64,000 bases of DNA from Thalassospiraceae bacterium LMO-SO8 (GTDB taxonomy: Bacteria > Pseudomonadota > Alphaproteobacteria > Rhodospirillales > Casp-alpha2), in the NCBI GenBank assembly GCA_031655335.1, contig CP134226.1:310001-374000 (forward strand). The letters are read 5' to 3'. The notes beneath the pieces were generated by a model. That model did not search any database. It had not been told where the DNA came from and saw only the letters and a list, made by a program, of their open reading frames with translations. A program made the translations under genes and the position numbers. Positions within the stretch are counted from its first letter, which is position 1. The number at the start of each line of letters is the position of its first letter. Shown here in pieces: positions 7,767 through 17,287 of the stretch.

Positions 7767-9779
7767 TCAGGCCGCGCGGACGTCGGCGAGGAAGCTTTCC
7801 ACCTGTTTGCGCAGAAGGTCGGCCTTCTGGTTCAGGTCGGCGGCCACATGCTTGACCTCGGACGCGGATGTTCCCGTTTCCTCGGCGGCGGCCGTCACCT
7901 GGATGATGTTGGAGGTGACTTCCTGCGTACCGACGGCGGCCTGCTCGACATTGCGCGCGATTTCGCCCGTCGCCGCCCCCTGCTGTTCGACCGCAGCGGC
8001 GATGGCCGCGGCGATCTCATCCATCGACTTGATGGTATCGGTGATGGACCGGATGGCGGTCACGGCCTCCAGCGTCTCTGCCTGGATCGCGCCGATCTGC
8101 TGCTCGATGTCGCCGGTCGCCTTGGCGGTCTGGTTGGCCAGGTTCTTGACCTCCGACGCGACGACGGCGAAGCCCTTGCCCGCGTCGCCGGCGCGGGCGG
8201 CTTCGATGGTCGCGTTGAGAGCCAGCAGGTTGGTCTGCTCGGCGATGTCGGCGATCAGGCTGATGACGTCGCCGATCTTCTGCGCCGCATCGGCCAGCCC
8301 CTGGACCTGTTGGTCGGTTTGCGTGGCCTGGCTCACGGCACGACCGGCGATTTCGGCCGACTGGCTGACCTGCCGGCCGATTTCCTGGATCGAACTGGAC
8401 AACTCCTCGGTCGCCGTCGCGACGGTCTGCACGTTGCCCGATGCCTGTTCCGCGGCCCCCGCAACCGTTGCGGCACGGGTATTGGTGTTGCCGGCGATCT
8501 CCGACATGGTGGCGGCCGTTGTCTCCATTTCCGTCGCCGAGGCCCCAAGCGCGCGCAACAGTTCGGTAACGTCGGCATCGAAGCTGCCGGTCAGCTCGAC
8601 CAGACGGCGCGACCGCTCCTCGCGCCGCGCCGCCTCTTCCTGCTCGCGCGCCGCCAGTTCATCGGCCTTGATCATGTTCTCCTTGAAGACCAGGACCGCC
8701 TGCGCCATGTCGCCGACCTCGTCCTTCTGATCGCGGCCGGGAATCTCGACGGTCTTGTCGCCATGGGCGAGGGCCGTCATGGCCCGTGTGATGGCGCCGA
8801 TCGGGCGGGAAATGCCCGTGCCGATCAACCATGCCGCCGCGATCCCCAGAACCAGGGCGACGGCGGCGGCGCCAACCATGGTGACAAGACCCTTGTGCAT
8901 GGCGGCACTGGTGTCCGTGCCCAACAGATCCTGGTCCGTCTTGAATCCCAGCTTTAGTTCGTCCATCTGGGCGGACACGTCCGGGCCGATGGTATCCAAC
9001 TGCGTCTCGATCGCCGTGTTGCGGGCGTTCACATGCTCGTAGACCTCTCGCAGGGTGGCGATGAACGCCTCGTGCTTGGCCGCCAGCTCCTCGGACATCT
9101 TGAGCCAGTCTTCTTCCAGGAAGTCGGCGACCATGACGGACTGGTTTGCCTTCATGGCGGCTGATTCCTTGATCGCGTTGTCGAACGATTCTTGATCGTT
9201 GGAAACAAGGAACGTGGCCGTGTTCAGCAGCATCAGCAACAAGTCGCGCTGCACCGTCGAGGCGTTATAGGCACCCGTGACGTCGATGGCGTCCTGAGTT
9301 TTTTTCTTTATGCCGGCGATAAGGTCCCGCATCTCGCGGCTGAGTACGTCGATCTTGTTTTGCACCAGATCATCGATGCGCGCCTGACGGCCCGCCACCT
9401 CATCGAATGCGGAGATATAGTTGGAAAGGTTGCGCCCGACCTCCTGGGCCAAGGCGTTTTCCTGCGGCTCCTTGATCATCTTGGTCAGTTGATCATTCAA
9501 TTGGATGGTCAGTTGGGCCCGGTCTTTCACGGTCTCCAGGGTCTCTTCCGTCGCACTTTTGAGGAACTTGCGGATTTCCAACTGGGTTTCCAGAAGGCTG
9601 GCCTGAACCCGGGCCGCCTGATTGGTCTCCGTCGCGATATCCCGGTAACGTGCGAAATTGGCGTCGCCGTTTTTCAGGTTGACCCCGCCGGTCAGGCCGG
9701 TGACTACAAGAAGCGCCAGGACCACACCGAAGCCAAGCGAAACCTTCGTCAGAATCCTGACGTTATTGAGCGCATTCAT
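7767..9779 (-). CDS. Methyl-accepting chemotaxis protein
   Basis: Chemoreceptor of 670 residues in the inner membrane. Transmembrane helix 1 is at about 10-32, a roughly 260-residue helical periplasmic sensor region follows (no Cache or PAS signature seen), and transmembrane helix 2 is at about 298-320. A HAMP domain comes next ([21 protein letters not shown]), then the MA signalling domain with the hairpin tip sequence [23 protein letters not shown] and [15 protein letters not shown]. There is no C-terminal CheR-binding pentapeptide. No che genes lie nearby, so it is an orphan receptor. The sensor region suggests a four-helix-bundle type; ligand unknown. Confidence 0.95.
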   Translation of the reverse strand: MNALNNVRILTKVSLGFGVVLALLVVTGLTGGVNLKNGDANFARYRDIATETNQAARVQASLLETQLEIRKFLKSATEETLETVKDRAQLTIQLNDQLTKMIKEPQENALAQEVGRNLSNYISAFDEVAGRQARIDDLVQNKIDVLSREMRDLIAGIKKKTQDAIDVTGAYNASTVQRDLLLMLLNTATFLVSNDQESFDNAIKESAAMKANQSVMVADFLEEDWLKMSEELAAKHEAFIATLREVYEHVNARNTAIETQLDTIGPDVSAQMDELKLGFKTDQDLLGTDTSAAMHKGLVTMVGAAAVALVLGIAAAWLIGTGISRPIGAITRAMTALAHGDKTVEIPGRDQKDEVGDMAQAVLVFKENMIKADELAAREQEEAARREERSRRLVELTGSFDADVTELLRALGASATEMETTAATMSEIAGNTNTRAATVAGAAEQASGNVQTVATATEELSSSIQEIGRQVSQSAEIAGRAVSQATQTDQQVQGLADAAQKIGDVISLIADIAEQTNLLALNATIEAARAGDAGKGFAVVASEVKNLANQTAKATGDIEQQIGAIQAETLEAVTAIRSITDTIKSMDEIAAAIAAAVEQQGAATGEIARNVEQAAVGTQEVTSNIIQVTAAAEETGTSASEVKHVAADLNQKADLLRKQVESFLADVRAA

Positions 9780-9934
9780 CGTTAACTACCCTCTCTGCCG
9801 CATTTGCCCCCCCTGCCCAACAAGAGTGCGTTGTGGTTTTTTTTATTATTAGCGGAATCGATGATCGCGCGGGTCGGCGCGAAAGTCACGGACCAATAGG
9901 GTAAAATTTATATATATTGAGGATTATCTATTTA

Positions 9935-10801
9935 TTACAATAGATTGAGCGGTGTCTTCAGGTAGGATACGCCGTTGTCTTCCGCCGGTGGCAGAGCGCC
10001 GCCGCGCATGTTGATCTGCACGGACGGAATGATCAACGCCGGCATGCCGAGCTTGGCGTCGCGGCCCTCGCGCATGGCGGCGAAAGCGTCGGCGTCCTTG
10101 CAGTCCTTGAGGTGAATATTTCCCGCCTTCTGCGCCGCGACGGTGGTGTGCATCATCACATCGCGCCCGCCCGGCATGTAGTCGTGGCACAGGAACAGGC
10201 GCGTATCGTCGGGCAGGGCGAGGATCTTCTGGATCGAGGCATAAAGCTGGCGCGCGTCGCCGCCGGGAAAATCGCAGCGCGCCGTGCCGTAATCGGGCGC
10301 GAACAGGGTATCGCCGACAAAGGCTGCGTCGCCGATCACGTAGGTCACGCAGGCCGGGGTGTGCCCCGGCGTGTGCATCACCCGCGCCGTCAGGTTGCCG
10401 ATCTTGAATTCCTCGCCATCGGCGAACAGATGGTCGAACTGCGAGCCGTCGGTGGCGAAGGCGTCCTCGGCGTTGAAGATTTTCTTGAAGGCCGCCTGCA
10501 CCTGGCCGACCTTGCCGCCGATGCCCAGGCGACCGCCCAGGCTGTCCTTCACGAAAGGGGCTGCGGTCAGGTGATCGGCATGGACATGGGTTTCCAGCAC
10601 CCATTGCACGGTCAGATCGTCCTGGCCGATCTGGTTGACCACGGCTTCGGCACTTTCCCGATAGGTCCGCCCGGCCGCCGCGTCATAATCCAGCACCGGG
10701 TCGATCACCGCGGTGGCGCCCGTTTCCGGGCACATGACGATATGGGTGATGGTGAAGGTGCGGTCGTCGAAGAACGAAATAACCTTGGGATTGAGCGCCA
10801 T
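9935..10801 (-). CDS. MBL-fold metallohydrolase, persulfide dioxygenase/BLH-like
   Basis: Metallo-beta-lactamase-fold protein of 288 residues with the metal site THVHADH, the later HTPGHTP and GDTLF, and a C-terminal HDY. The block DYGTARCDFPGGDA is typical of the bacterial beta-lactamase-like hydrolase/ETHE1 group, whose studied members oxidise glutathione persulfide to sulfite; a glyoxalase-II-like activity is the alternative. The frame runs to an ATG at 10897, but ATG 10801 has AGGAATTCCAGGG before it and starts right at the conserved fold (MALNPKVISFFDDRTFTITHIV), so I use it. Same strand as, and 84 bases downstream of, the enolase-superfamily gene. Confidence 0.82.
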   Translation of the reverse strand: MALNPKVISFFDDRTFTITHIVMCPETGATAVIDPVLDYDAAAGRTYRESAEAVVNQIGQDDLTVQWVLETHVHADHLTAAPFVKDSLGGRLGIGGKVGQVQAAFKKIFNAEDAFATDGSQFDHLFADGEEFKIGNLTARVMHTPGHTPACVTYVIGDAAFVGDTLFAPDYGTARCDFPGGDARQLYASIQKILALPDDTRLFLCHDYMPGGRDVMMHTTVAAQKAGNIHLKDCKDADAFAAMREGRDAKLGMPALIIPSVQINMRGGALPPAEDNGVSYLKTPLNLL

Positions 10802-10884
10802 GGACCCTGGAATTCCTACCCGGTGATTTTCCAATCTTCCGGTGTATTTACCAGCTTTCCAGGGCGGGAGGAAACCCCGGACGG

Positions 10885-12072
10885 CTAGGCCGTCCAAGTC
10901 TCGTGCAAGGTGACCTGAGGCAGCAAGGTTTCAGGCAGCGCCTCGATCCCCAGGCCCGGCGCGCTCCCCAATGCGATCCGCCCGTCCGTCATCGTCATGC
11001 CGGGAATGTCCGAACGCAGAGGATTCGGATTGGCATCGACCTCAAGCAGCCCCGGGCCGCCGACGGCGGCCAGCAGATTGGCCGAGGCCAGCAACCCGAT
11101 GCCGCCGCCCAGATAATGGGGGCAGTACGTCCGCCCGCCCGCCAGAATGGCGCGGGCCACGGGCAGGCAGCCGGTGACGCCGCCCCATTTCGCCATGTCG
11201 GGCTGAATATAGGTAAGCGATCCCGCCGCCACGGCGGCGTCGAAGTCCTCCGAGCCCGTGAAGTTTTCTCCGGCGGCGAGCGGAACGCCGCCCTCTTTCG
11301 CCAGCCGTGCCCAGTCCCCCGCCGGCGCGTCGGCGCGCAGTGGTTCTTCCAGCCAATCCAGCCCCAGGTCCCGTGCCCCCTGGGCAAATTCCAGGGCCGC
11401 ATCCAGGTCCCAGGCCTGGTTGGCGTCGGAAAACAGGCGTTCGCCCGGTTGCATCGATTCCTTCAGCGCCTTGACCCCGGCGATGTCCTGCGCCGTGTCG
11501 AAGCCGACCTTGACCTTGAAATTACGGAACCCGGCAACGCGAAACTCGGGCACCACGTCCGCCGCGATGCCGATATGGATGCCGCTGGCATAGGCGGGCA
11601 CGGCGTCCGCCGCGTCGTCGGCGATGAAATGGCGCAGCGGCCGTCCGGCGGCGCGCGCCGCCAGGTCCCACAACGCGATGTCGAGCCCGGCGATGGCCTG
11701 GGAATAGGGCCCCGGTTCCCCGGTTTGCAGCACACGCACACGGGTCTTTTCCCACATCAGGGCATAGGCCTCGGCGGGCGATGCCAGATCACGCCCGGCC
11801 AGCAGGGGGGCCAATTCGTCAACGGCCATGCGGACCCGGTGTTCCGCGCCGCAACTGGGGAAGTTGCACCAGATTTCCCCGAACCCGAAGGCACCGTCGG
11901 CGCCTTCGACCCGCAGGAACACGGCCGGACGGTCGCGCATGATCCCGAACGAGGTTTCGACGGGGCGCTGGATGGCGACCCGCAAGGCCCAGACATCGAT
12001 TCGGCGAAGGCGCAGCGCGCCGGCGGGAAAAGGCCGTGCCGTCGATGGCGCGGGATGACCGTTCATTGCCAT
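10885..12072 (-). CDS. Mandelate racemase/muconate lactonizing enzyme family protein
   Basis: Enolase-superfamily enzyme of 395 residues. The barrel shows KVKVG (acid/base Lys), FSDANQAWD (metal Asp), WLEEPL (metal Glu), AAGENFTG (metal Glu) and a C-terminal PHYLGGGIG with a candidate His, so it should abstract the alpha-proton of a carboxylate, such as an acid sugar or hydroxy acid. The frame allows ATG at 12108 or 12096, but only ATG 12072 has a good ribosome site (AAGGAA, six bases before). It is divergent from a GntR regulator and a tricarboxylate-type transporter, which together suggest uptake and dehydration or epimerisation of one organic acid. Confidence 0.9.
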   Translation of the reverse strand: MAMNGHPAPSTARPFPAGALRLRRIDVWALRVAIQRPVETSFGIMRDRPAVFLRVEGADGAFGFGEIWCNFPSCGAEHRVRMAVDELAPLLAGRDLASPAEAYALMWEKTRVRVLQTGEPGPYSQAIAGLDIALWDLAARAAGRPLRHFIADDAADAVPAYASGIHIGIAADVVPEFRVAGFRNFKVKVGFDTAQDIAGVKALKESMQPGERLFSDANQAWDLDAALEFAQGARDLGLDWLEEPLRADAPAGDWARLAKEGGVPLAAGENFTGSEDFDAAVAAGSLTYIQPDMAKWGGVTGCLPVARAILAGGRTYCPHYLGGGIGLLASANLLAAVGGPGLLEVDANPNPLRSDIPGMTMTDGRIALGSAPGLGIEALPETLLPQVTLHETWTA

Positions 12073-12101
12073 GAAATTTCCTTCAGTGATAGACATCCAT
12101 A

Positions 12102-12114
12102 AGTCCATACGACT
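12102..12114. promoter_or_regulatory. Candidate GntR operator
   Basis: Inverted repeat AGTC-N5-GACT between the divergent enolase-superfamily and GntR genes. On the other strand its centre reads GTATG, roughly like HutC/GntR sites (GT..TA..AC). It lies just upstream of the preferred start at 12072. Short arms, so tentative. Confidence 0.35.
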
Positions 12115-12153
12115 ATATTATCGGCACAACGTAACCGCAACGCCGGATCGACA

Positions 12154-12906
12154 ATGATGCTGCCGCCCCGCGCCCGCCGCCACACCATGCCGCTCTACGC
12201 CCAGGTCGCCAACACTCTGCGCGGCGAGATCGAAGCCGGCATTTGGTCCCTGGGTCAGCAGCTTCCCGCCATCGACGACCTTGCCACCCGCTTCAACGTG
12301 GCGCGGGCGACCATGCGCCAAGCCATCGGGGTGATCGAATCCGAAGGCCTGGTCAAACGTCGCCACGGGCTCGGCACCTTTGTCGAGCGCGAGCCGCGGG
12401 AGCAACGCTGGCTGCCCCTGGCGTCTGACTGGAATTCCTTCGTGCGCATGGTCGAGCCCCTGCAACCGAAGCTGATCCTGGTCGAAACGGCTGAACGTCA
12501 GCCCCGCATCCTGGACGGCGAGGGCAAGCCGGCGACCGCCTATCAACATATCAAGCGCGTGCATTACCGGGATGACGAGCCGTTCTGCCTGATCGACATC
12601 TACCTGGCCGCCGACATCTACCTGCGGGCACCCGACCAGTTCCGCAGCAACATCGTCGTGCCCATGCTGGCCGCCATGCCCGACATCACCATCGGCAAGG
12701 TCCATCAGACCCTGACGGTCGACGGCGCCGGCCAGGAAGCGGCCGAACGCCTGGACCTTCCCTTGGGCGCCCCCGTCGCCAACGTGCGCCGGACCATCGG
12801 CGACCGGGCCGGCACCTGTATCTATGTTGCCGAGATCACCTATCGCGGCGACGTGGTCCGCCTTGAAATCGACTTGTCGCCGGCTTCGGACAGGGATATG
12901 GGATAG
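12154..12906 (+). CDS. GntR-family transcriptional regulator (HutC/UTRA type)
   Basis: Regulator of 250 residues. The N-terminal winged helix (YAQVANTLRGEIEAGIWSLG; PAIDDLATRFNVARATMRQAI; LVKRRHGLGTFV) is followed by a UTRA ligand-binding domain from about residue 90 to the end (FCLIDIYLAADIY; LGAPVANVRRTI; YRGDVVRLEIDL). Such regulators usually sense a metabolite of the adjoining pathway and repress it. It is divergent from the enolase-superfamily enzyme and followed 128 bases later by tctC, so it probably controls both. ATG 12154 is used; a second ATG at 12187 would trim 11 residues and keep the whole DNA-binding domain. Confidence 0.93.
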   Translation: MMLPPRARRHTMPLYAQVANTLRGEIEAGIWSLGQQLPAIDDLATRFNVARATMRQAIGVIESEGLVKRRHGLGTFVEREPREQRWLPLASDWNSFVRMVEPLQPKLILVETAERQPRILDGEGKPATAYQHIKRVHYRDDEPFCLIDIYLAADIYLRAPDQFRSNIVVPMLAAMPDITIGKVHQTLTVDGAGQEAAERLDLPLGAPVANVRRTIGDRAGTCIYVAEITYRGDVVRLEIDLSPASDRDMG

Positions 12907-13034
12907 GCGCCCGGCGCGGGCACAGGAACCGGCCGCGGGCAATGCTCCGGCGGTCTCAACCGACGACACCACGACAAAAGCAACAAGAGCAAAAACCAAA
13001 CTTCGATCACCAACCCCACCAGGAGGAAACAACC

Positions 13035-14012
13035 ATGAAGACCACCCGACGCTCTCTCGTATTGACGGGGGCAGCCCTGGCGCTTGCCGCCGGCATCGGC
13101 ATGACCGCCCAATCCGCGCCGGCCCAGGCCGAGTATCCGGAAAAGCCCATCAGCTACATCATCCCCTTCGGCCCCGGCGGCGAGTCCGACATCACCGCCC
13201 GCATGCAGCAGCCCTTCTTCAAGGACAAGTTCAACCAGGACCTGGTCATTTCCTACAAGCCGGGCGCCGGCGGCGCCGTGGGCTGGTCCGGCCTGAATTC
13301 GCTCAAGGGCGACGGCTACACCATGATGGGTGTCAACCTGCCGCACATCGTCCTGCAACCGCAGCAGAAGGACGTCGGCTACAAAACCGAAGACATCACC
13401 ATGCTGTACTGGTTCCACTACACGCCCGACGCGATCGTGGTGACCGACGACAGCCCCTTCAAGACGCTGCAAGACCTGATCAAGTTCGCCAAGGAAAACC
13501 CGGGCAAGCTGATCTTCTCCGGCTCGGGCAAGGGCACGGCGCCGCATCTGGCGCAGGTCCGTTTCGACAAGCTGGCGGGCGTGAAAACCACCTACGTTCC
13601 CTTCAAGGGCACGGGTGCCAGCGTCGCCGCCCTGATGGGCAAGCAGGTGACCGCCGCCATGGCCTTCACCACCGTGGCCGCCAACTATGAAAAGACGCGC
13701 CTTTTGGCCGTCGCCATGGAAAAGCGCCACCCGCGCTTCCCGGACGTTCCGACCTTCAAGGAACTGGGCATCGACATCGTGTCCGGCGCCTATCGCGGCA
13801 TCGCCGTTCCGAAATCGACGCCGGAACCGATCCGCCAGAAGCTGACGGCCATGATCAAGGCCGTCAACGAAGACCCGGCCTTCCTCAAGAAGATGGAAGA
13901 AGGCGGCTTCGCGCCGGTCGATTACGCCTACGGCAAGTCGGCGGACGACTTCCTGTCCTCCTTCGCCAAGGACGTGACCGCCGCCGCCAAGGAAGCGGGC
14001 ATGCTGAAGTAA
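13035..14012 (+). CDS. tctC: Tripartite tricarboxylate transporter substrate-binding protein
   Basis: Periplasmic binding protein of 325 residues (Bug/TctC family). It has a signal peptide ending near APAQA-EYPEKP, then the family landmarks YIIPFGPGGESDITAR, KPGAGGAVGW, the loop FSGSGKGTAPHL and SAGA-type hinge residues. It delivers a carboxylate to the TctAB permease. ATG 13035 follows AGGAGGAAACAACC; an open frame extends further upstream but has no support. The genes run tctC-tctA-tctB, with a strong hairpin after tctC that would allow excess binding protein over permease. Confidence 0.93.
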   Translation: MKTTRRSLVLTGAALALAAGIGMTAQSAPAQAEYPEKPISYIIPFGPGGESDITARMQQPFFKDKFNQDLVISYKPGAGGAVGWSGLNSLKGDGYTMMGVNLPHIVLQPQQKDVGYKTEDITMLYWFHYTPDAIVVTDDSPFKTLQDLIKFAKENPGKLIFSGSGKGTAPHLAQVRFDKLAGVKTTYVPFKGTGASVAALMGKQVTAAMAFTTVAANYEKTRLLAVAMEKRHPRFPDVPTFKELGIDIVSGAYRGIAVPKSTPEPIRQKLTAMIKAVNEDPAFLKKMEEGGFAPVDYAYGKSADDFLSSFAKDVTAAAKEAGMLK

Positions 14013-14024
14013 GCAGCCTTTATC

Positions 14025-14070
14025 ATCACGGGCCGGCCCTGCCCGGTTTCCGGTCGGGCCGGCCCGTGAT
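14025..14070 (+). terminator. Strong intercistronic hairpin tctC-tctA
   Basis: Near-perfect inverted repeat ATCACGGGCCGGCCC / GGGCCGGCCCGTGAT, 12 bases after the tctC stop, with no U-tract. It probably acts as an mRNA-stabilising or attenuating element that sets the ratio of binding protein to permease. Confidence 0.65.
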
Positions 14071-14127
14071 CGCTTACCCCTTTGGGGCCGCCTCATCGGC
14101 CCATTCAAATTTCCACGGAGACGTTTC

Positions 14128-15636
14128 ATGGCAGGGCTTGAGCATCTGCTCACCGCGCTGACGCCGCTCAATCTGGCTTTCGCCTTGTTCGGCGTTGTCG
14201 CCGGCACGGTGATCGGCGCCATTCCGGGGCTGACCGCGACCATGTCGGTTGCGGTGCTGGTGCCCCTCACCTTCGCCATGCCGACCTCGTCGGCGCTTAT
14301 TCTCATGGGCGCGATCTACACGGGCGCCATCTACGGCGGCGCCTATTCGGCGATCCTTCTAAACACGCCGGGCACGCCGTCCGCGATCGCGACCACTTTT
14401 GACGGATATCCGCTCGCCAAAAAAGGCGACGGCGACTACGCCATCACCATCGCCTGTCTGGCCAGCGTGATCGGCGGCCTGATCGGGGCCATCGCCCTGA
14501 TGACCCTGGCGCCGCCGTTGTCCAAGGTGGCGCTCGCCTTCGGCCCGGTCGAGTATTTCTGGCTCGCCATCTTCGGCCTGTCGCTGATCGCGGCCCTGTC
14601 CGAGGGCAGCCTGTTGAAAGGCGTCGCCGGCGGCGCCCTGGGATTGTTGCTGTCCTGCATCGGGGTCGCCGAGGTTGCCGGCGACGTGCGCCTGACCTTC
14701 GGCTCGCAAACCATGCTCAGCGGCATCCAGATCGTCGCCGCCTTGATCGGCCTGTACTGCATCCCCGTGCTGATCGACCTTGTCGCGCAGCCAGGCCATC
14801 ACCTGAAGGTCGAAACCGGGTCGCGCGGGTTCCGCCTGGGCGAGGCCGTGCGCTACCTGTGGGGCGACAAGATCAACGCTATCCGCTCGGCCGTGATCGG
14901 CACCGTCGTCGGCATCCTGCCCGGCGCCGGAGGCTCCATCGCCAGCCTGGTGTCCTATTCCGAGGCCCGGCGCACGGCGAAGCCGGGCCAGCAGTACGGC
15001 AAGGGCGAACCGGGCGGCATCATCGCCTCGGAATCGGCCAACAACGCCACGGTCGGCGGCGGCTTCATCCCGACCCTGGTGCTGGGCATTCCCGGCACGC
15101 CGCCGGACGCGGTGATCCTGGGCGCGCTGTTGGTGCAGGGTGTTCGCACCGGCCCCAGCCTGTTCGCCAACCAGGGCGAGATCGTCTACACCTTCATCTG
15201 GGGCCTGATCCTGGCGACCATTCTGATGCTGCCCACGGGGCTGTTCATCGGACGCTACGCCTACCGCACCATCATCACCCTGCCCAAGGCCCTGCTGGTG
15301 CCGGCCATCGCCTTCATGACGATCATCGGCAGCTACGCCATCCGCAACAACATCAGCGACGTCATCATCATGATCGTGCTGGGCGGGTTCGGCTGGATCA
15401 TCGGGCGGTTCGGCTTCACGGCATCGCCCATCGTGCTCGGCCTGATCCTGGGCCCCATCGCGGAATCGGGCTTCGTGCAGGCCTGGACCATCGGGCGCGC
15501 GACGGAGAACCAGATGGGCATGTTCTTCGGCCGGCCGATCTCCATCGCCATCATCGTGTTCACCCTGTTCACCCTGCTGAGCCCCTTCGTGCTGGCCCGG
15601 CTGAAGAAGATCAAGGATCAGGCCCATGCAGACTGA
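14128..15636 (+). CDS. tctA: Tripartite tricarboxylate transporter, large permease subunit
   Basis: Inner-membrane protein of 502 residues with about twelve hydrophobic helices, the normal TctA length. Family signatures are clear: GAIPGLTATMSVAVLVPLTF, YTGAIYGGAYSAILLNTPGTP and, in the second half, ESANNATVGGGFIPTLVLGIPGTPP. These twin GTP-type loops form the substrate path. It uses the ion gradient to import the carboxylate handed over by TctC. ATG follows CACGGAGACGTTTC. Its end overlaps the start of tctB by 11 bases, so the two are translationally linked. Confidence 0.95.
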   Translation: MAGLEHLLTALTPLNLAFALFGVVAGTVIGAIPGLTATMSVAVLVPLTFAMPTSSALILMGAIYTGAIYGGAYSAILLNTPGTPSAIATTFDGYPLAKKGDGDYAITIACLASVIGGLIGAIALMTLAPPLSKVALAFGPVEYFWLAIFGLSLIAALSEGSLLKGVAGGALGLLLSCIGVAEVAGDVRLTFGSQTMLSGIQIVAALIGLYCIPVLIDLVAQPGHHLKVETGSRGFRLGEAVRYLWGDKINAIRSAVIGTVVGILPGAGGSIASLVSYSEARRTAKPGQQYGKGEPGGIIASESANNATVGGGFIPTLVLGIPGTPPDAVILGALLVQGVRTGPSLFANQGEIVYTFIWGLILATILMLPTGLFIGRYAYRTIITLPKALLVPAIAFMTIIGSYAIRNNISDVIIMIVLGGFGWIIGRFGFTASPIVLGLILGPIAESGFVQAWTIGRATENQMGMFFGRPISIAIIVFTLFTLLSPFVLARLKKIKDQAHAD

Positions 15637-16096
15637 CGTTCGGAAAGACACCGGCGGCGCCGTCATCTCGGTCTTCATGATCGGCATCGCCTGTCTGGTG
15701 ATCTGGGATTCCCTGAGCTACATGGACGCGGATTCCGCCGTGTTCCCGCGCACCTTCGCAGGCGTCCTGATCGCGGCCTCCCTGGTCTATATCGTGATGT
15801 GGCTGTTGGGCCGGGCCAAGGCCGGTGCGGCGCCGGAAGGCGGATCGGCGACGCGGCGCATGCTGCTGGTCGCCGTCATGCTGGGCGGCACCATGGCGAT
15901 GCCCGTGGTCGGCTTCATTGGTGCTGCCCTGCCCGTATTCGCGGCCCTGACCCTGATCGCCATGTACGATCCCTGGACCCGCTTCCGCGTCCTGGTCTAC
16001 CCGCTGATCGGCACCGCCATCGTGCTCGGCTTCTTCTACCTGTTCCGCGAGGTATTGCTGGTGCCGCTGCCCACGGGCAGCCTGTTCGAGGGCTGA
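15626..16096 (+). CDS. tctB: Tripartite tricarboxylate transporter, small permease subunit
   Basis: Small integral membrane protein of 156 residues with four hydrophobic segments (about 13-30, 45-64, 79-112 and 126-145), matching the TctB family in size and topology. Landmarks are FPRTFAGVLIAASLVYI and the C-terminal FLFREVLLVPLPTG, close to the family's conserved LF..LL.V.LP.G ending. It starts within the last codons of tctA and completes the transporter. In this operon it comes last, whereas many tct operons run C-B-A. Confidence 0.88.
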   Translation: MQTDVRKDTGGAVISVFMIGIACLVIWDSLSYMDADSAVFPRTFAGVLIAASLVYIVMWLLGRAKAGAAPEGGSATRRMLLVAVMLGGTMAMPVVGFIGAALPVFAALTLIAMYDPWTRFRVLVYPLIGTAIVLGFFYLFREVLLVPLPTGSLFEG

Positions 16097-16122
16097 TCGC
16101 CCCGAACAGGCCATCCGACAGG

Positions 16123-17217
16123 TTAGGGCACGATCGCCGCGCGCAGGACCGAACGGTCGGCGGCGCGGGCGAAGGCTTCGTCGAGCTGATCCAGGGTGAA
16201 CTTGGAATCGACAAGGTCCTTGAACGGGAACCGGTCGCGGTTTGCCATGACGAAGTCGAGCGCCTGCACCAGATGGCGGGGGTGGTAGTTGTGCACCCCC
16301 CGGATGGTGATCCAGCGGCGCAAAATCTCGTTGCCATCGACGGTGAACATGGCGTTGGGATTGACCAGTCCGCCCAGAACGTAGCGCCCGCCGACCCGCA
16401 GCATCTTGAGACCCGCCGGAATGACCCCGGGCAGGCCACAGACCTCGATCCCCACGTCGGCCCCGTCAGGCGGGCATTCGGCGCGCACGGCGGCGATCAG
16501 TTGTTCATCGCTCAACTTCGAGACGTCGAAGGTCACGTCGCAGCCGAACTTGGCGGCCAGGGTCAGGCGGTCGGGCACGGCGTCCAGGCCGATCACCTTG
16601 CGCGCCCCCCGCGCCTTGGCGATGGCGCACCCGTACAGCCCCAACAGGCCCAGGCCCTGGACGACGACCGTGTCGCCGACGTCGATCTCTCCGGCCTCGG
16701 TCACGGAAACCATGGTCGCGGCCCCGCAGTTGAGCGGCGTCGCCTCCTCGTCCGTGATCGCGTCGGGCAGCTTGAGGATTCCCGTGCCCGGCATGATGTA
16801 GCAATAGTCCGCGAAACCGCCCAGGAAGTGCGGGTCTTCCTCGGCCAGGTCGTGGCCGTATTTGCGCAGGCCATGGGCCTTTTGCGGCATGTCGTGGACG
16901 TCGGCGTAATAGGAATCGCCGTCGTGGAAGAACTCGGTCCAGGTCACGCGGTCGCCCACGGCGAGCCTGTCGCCGCGCAGGTCGACCTCGCGTTCGGCGC
17001 CCAGCTGTTCGATCACGCCGACGATCTCGTGGCCCAGGATGCCCGGGCAGGGATTGGGCCGATGGCCCTGGTAGGAATGGATGTCGGACCGGCAGATGGT
17101 CGACATGGTGATGCGCACCAGGACCTCGTCCGGATGGACGTCGCGCACGGGAAATTCGCGGACGACAAAGGGCGCGTTCGGCGCATCGTAGACGACGGCC
17201 CGGCCATTCTTCTGCAT
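16123..17217 (-). CDS. Zinc-type alcohol dehydrogenase of the phosphonate-associated (HpnZ-like) group
   Basis: Medium-chain dehydrogenase of 364 residues. Catalytic zinc residues are present (TMSTICRSDIHSY, GILGHEIVG) and the nucleotide fold shows QGLGLLGLYGCAIAKARGA. The overall pattern resembles the dehydrogenases repeatedly found beside phosphonate genes. It is the last gene of the phnDCEE operon, 70 bases after phnE. Oddly, the four-Cys structural zinc lobe is missing: the stretch TEFFHDGDSYYADVHDMPQKAHGLRKYGHD holds no Cys where related enzymes have CxxCxxC...C. ATG 17217 has GGAGA seven bases upstream and is preferred to ATG 17235. Confidence 0.85.
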   Translation of the reverse strand: MQKNGRAVVYDAPNAPFVVREFPVRDVHPDEVLVRITMSTICRSDIHSYQGHRPNPCPGILGHEIVGVIEQLGAEREVDLRGDRLAVGDRVTWTEFFHDGDSYYADVHDMPQKAHGLRKYGHDLAEEDPHFLGGFADYCYIMPGTGILKLPDAITDEEATPLNCGAATMVSVTEAGEIDVGDTVVVQGLGLLGLYGCAIAKARGARKVIGLDAVPDRLTLAAKFGCDVTFDVSKLSDEQLIAAVRAECPPDGADVGIEVCGLPGVIPAGLKMLRVGGRYVLGGLVNPNAMFTVDGNEILRRWITIRGVHNYHPRHLVQALDFVMANRDRFPFKDLVDSKFTLDQLDEAFARAADRSVLRAAIVP

Positions 17218-17287
17218 TCTGTTATCTCCGTTCATCGGATGGCGCCGCTGGGGGCGCCGTTTGGAATTGGCAAAGTACCGGCGCCCG

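Noticed and set aside
12111-12118. ACTATATT near the first GntR gene as a third member of the CTATATAG regulon
   Set aside because: Only a half match without a palindrome, placed where a -10 element of a divergent promoter is expected.
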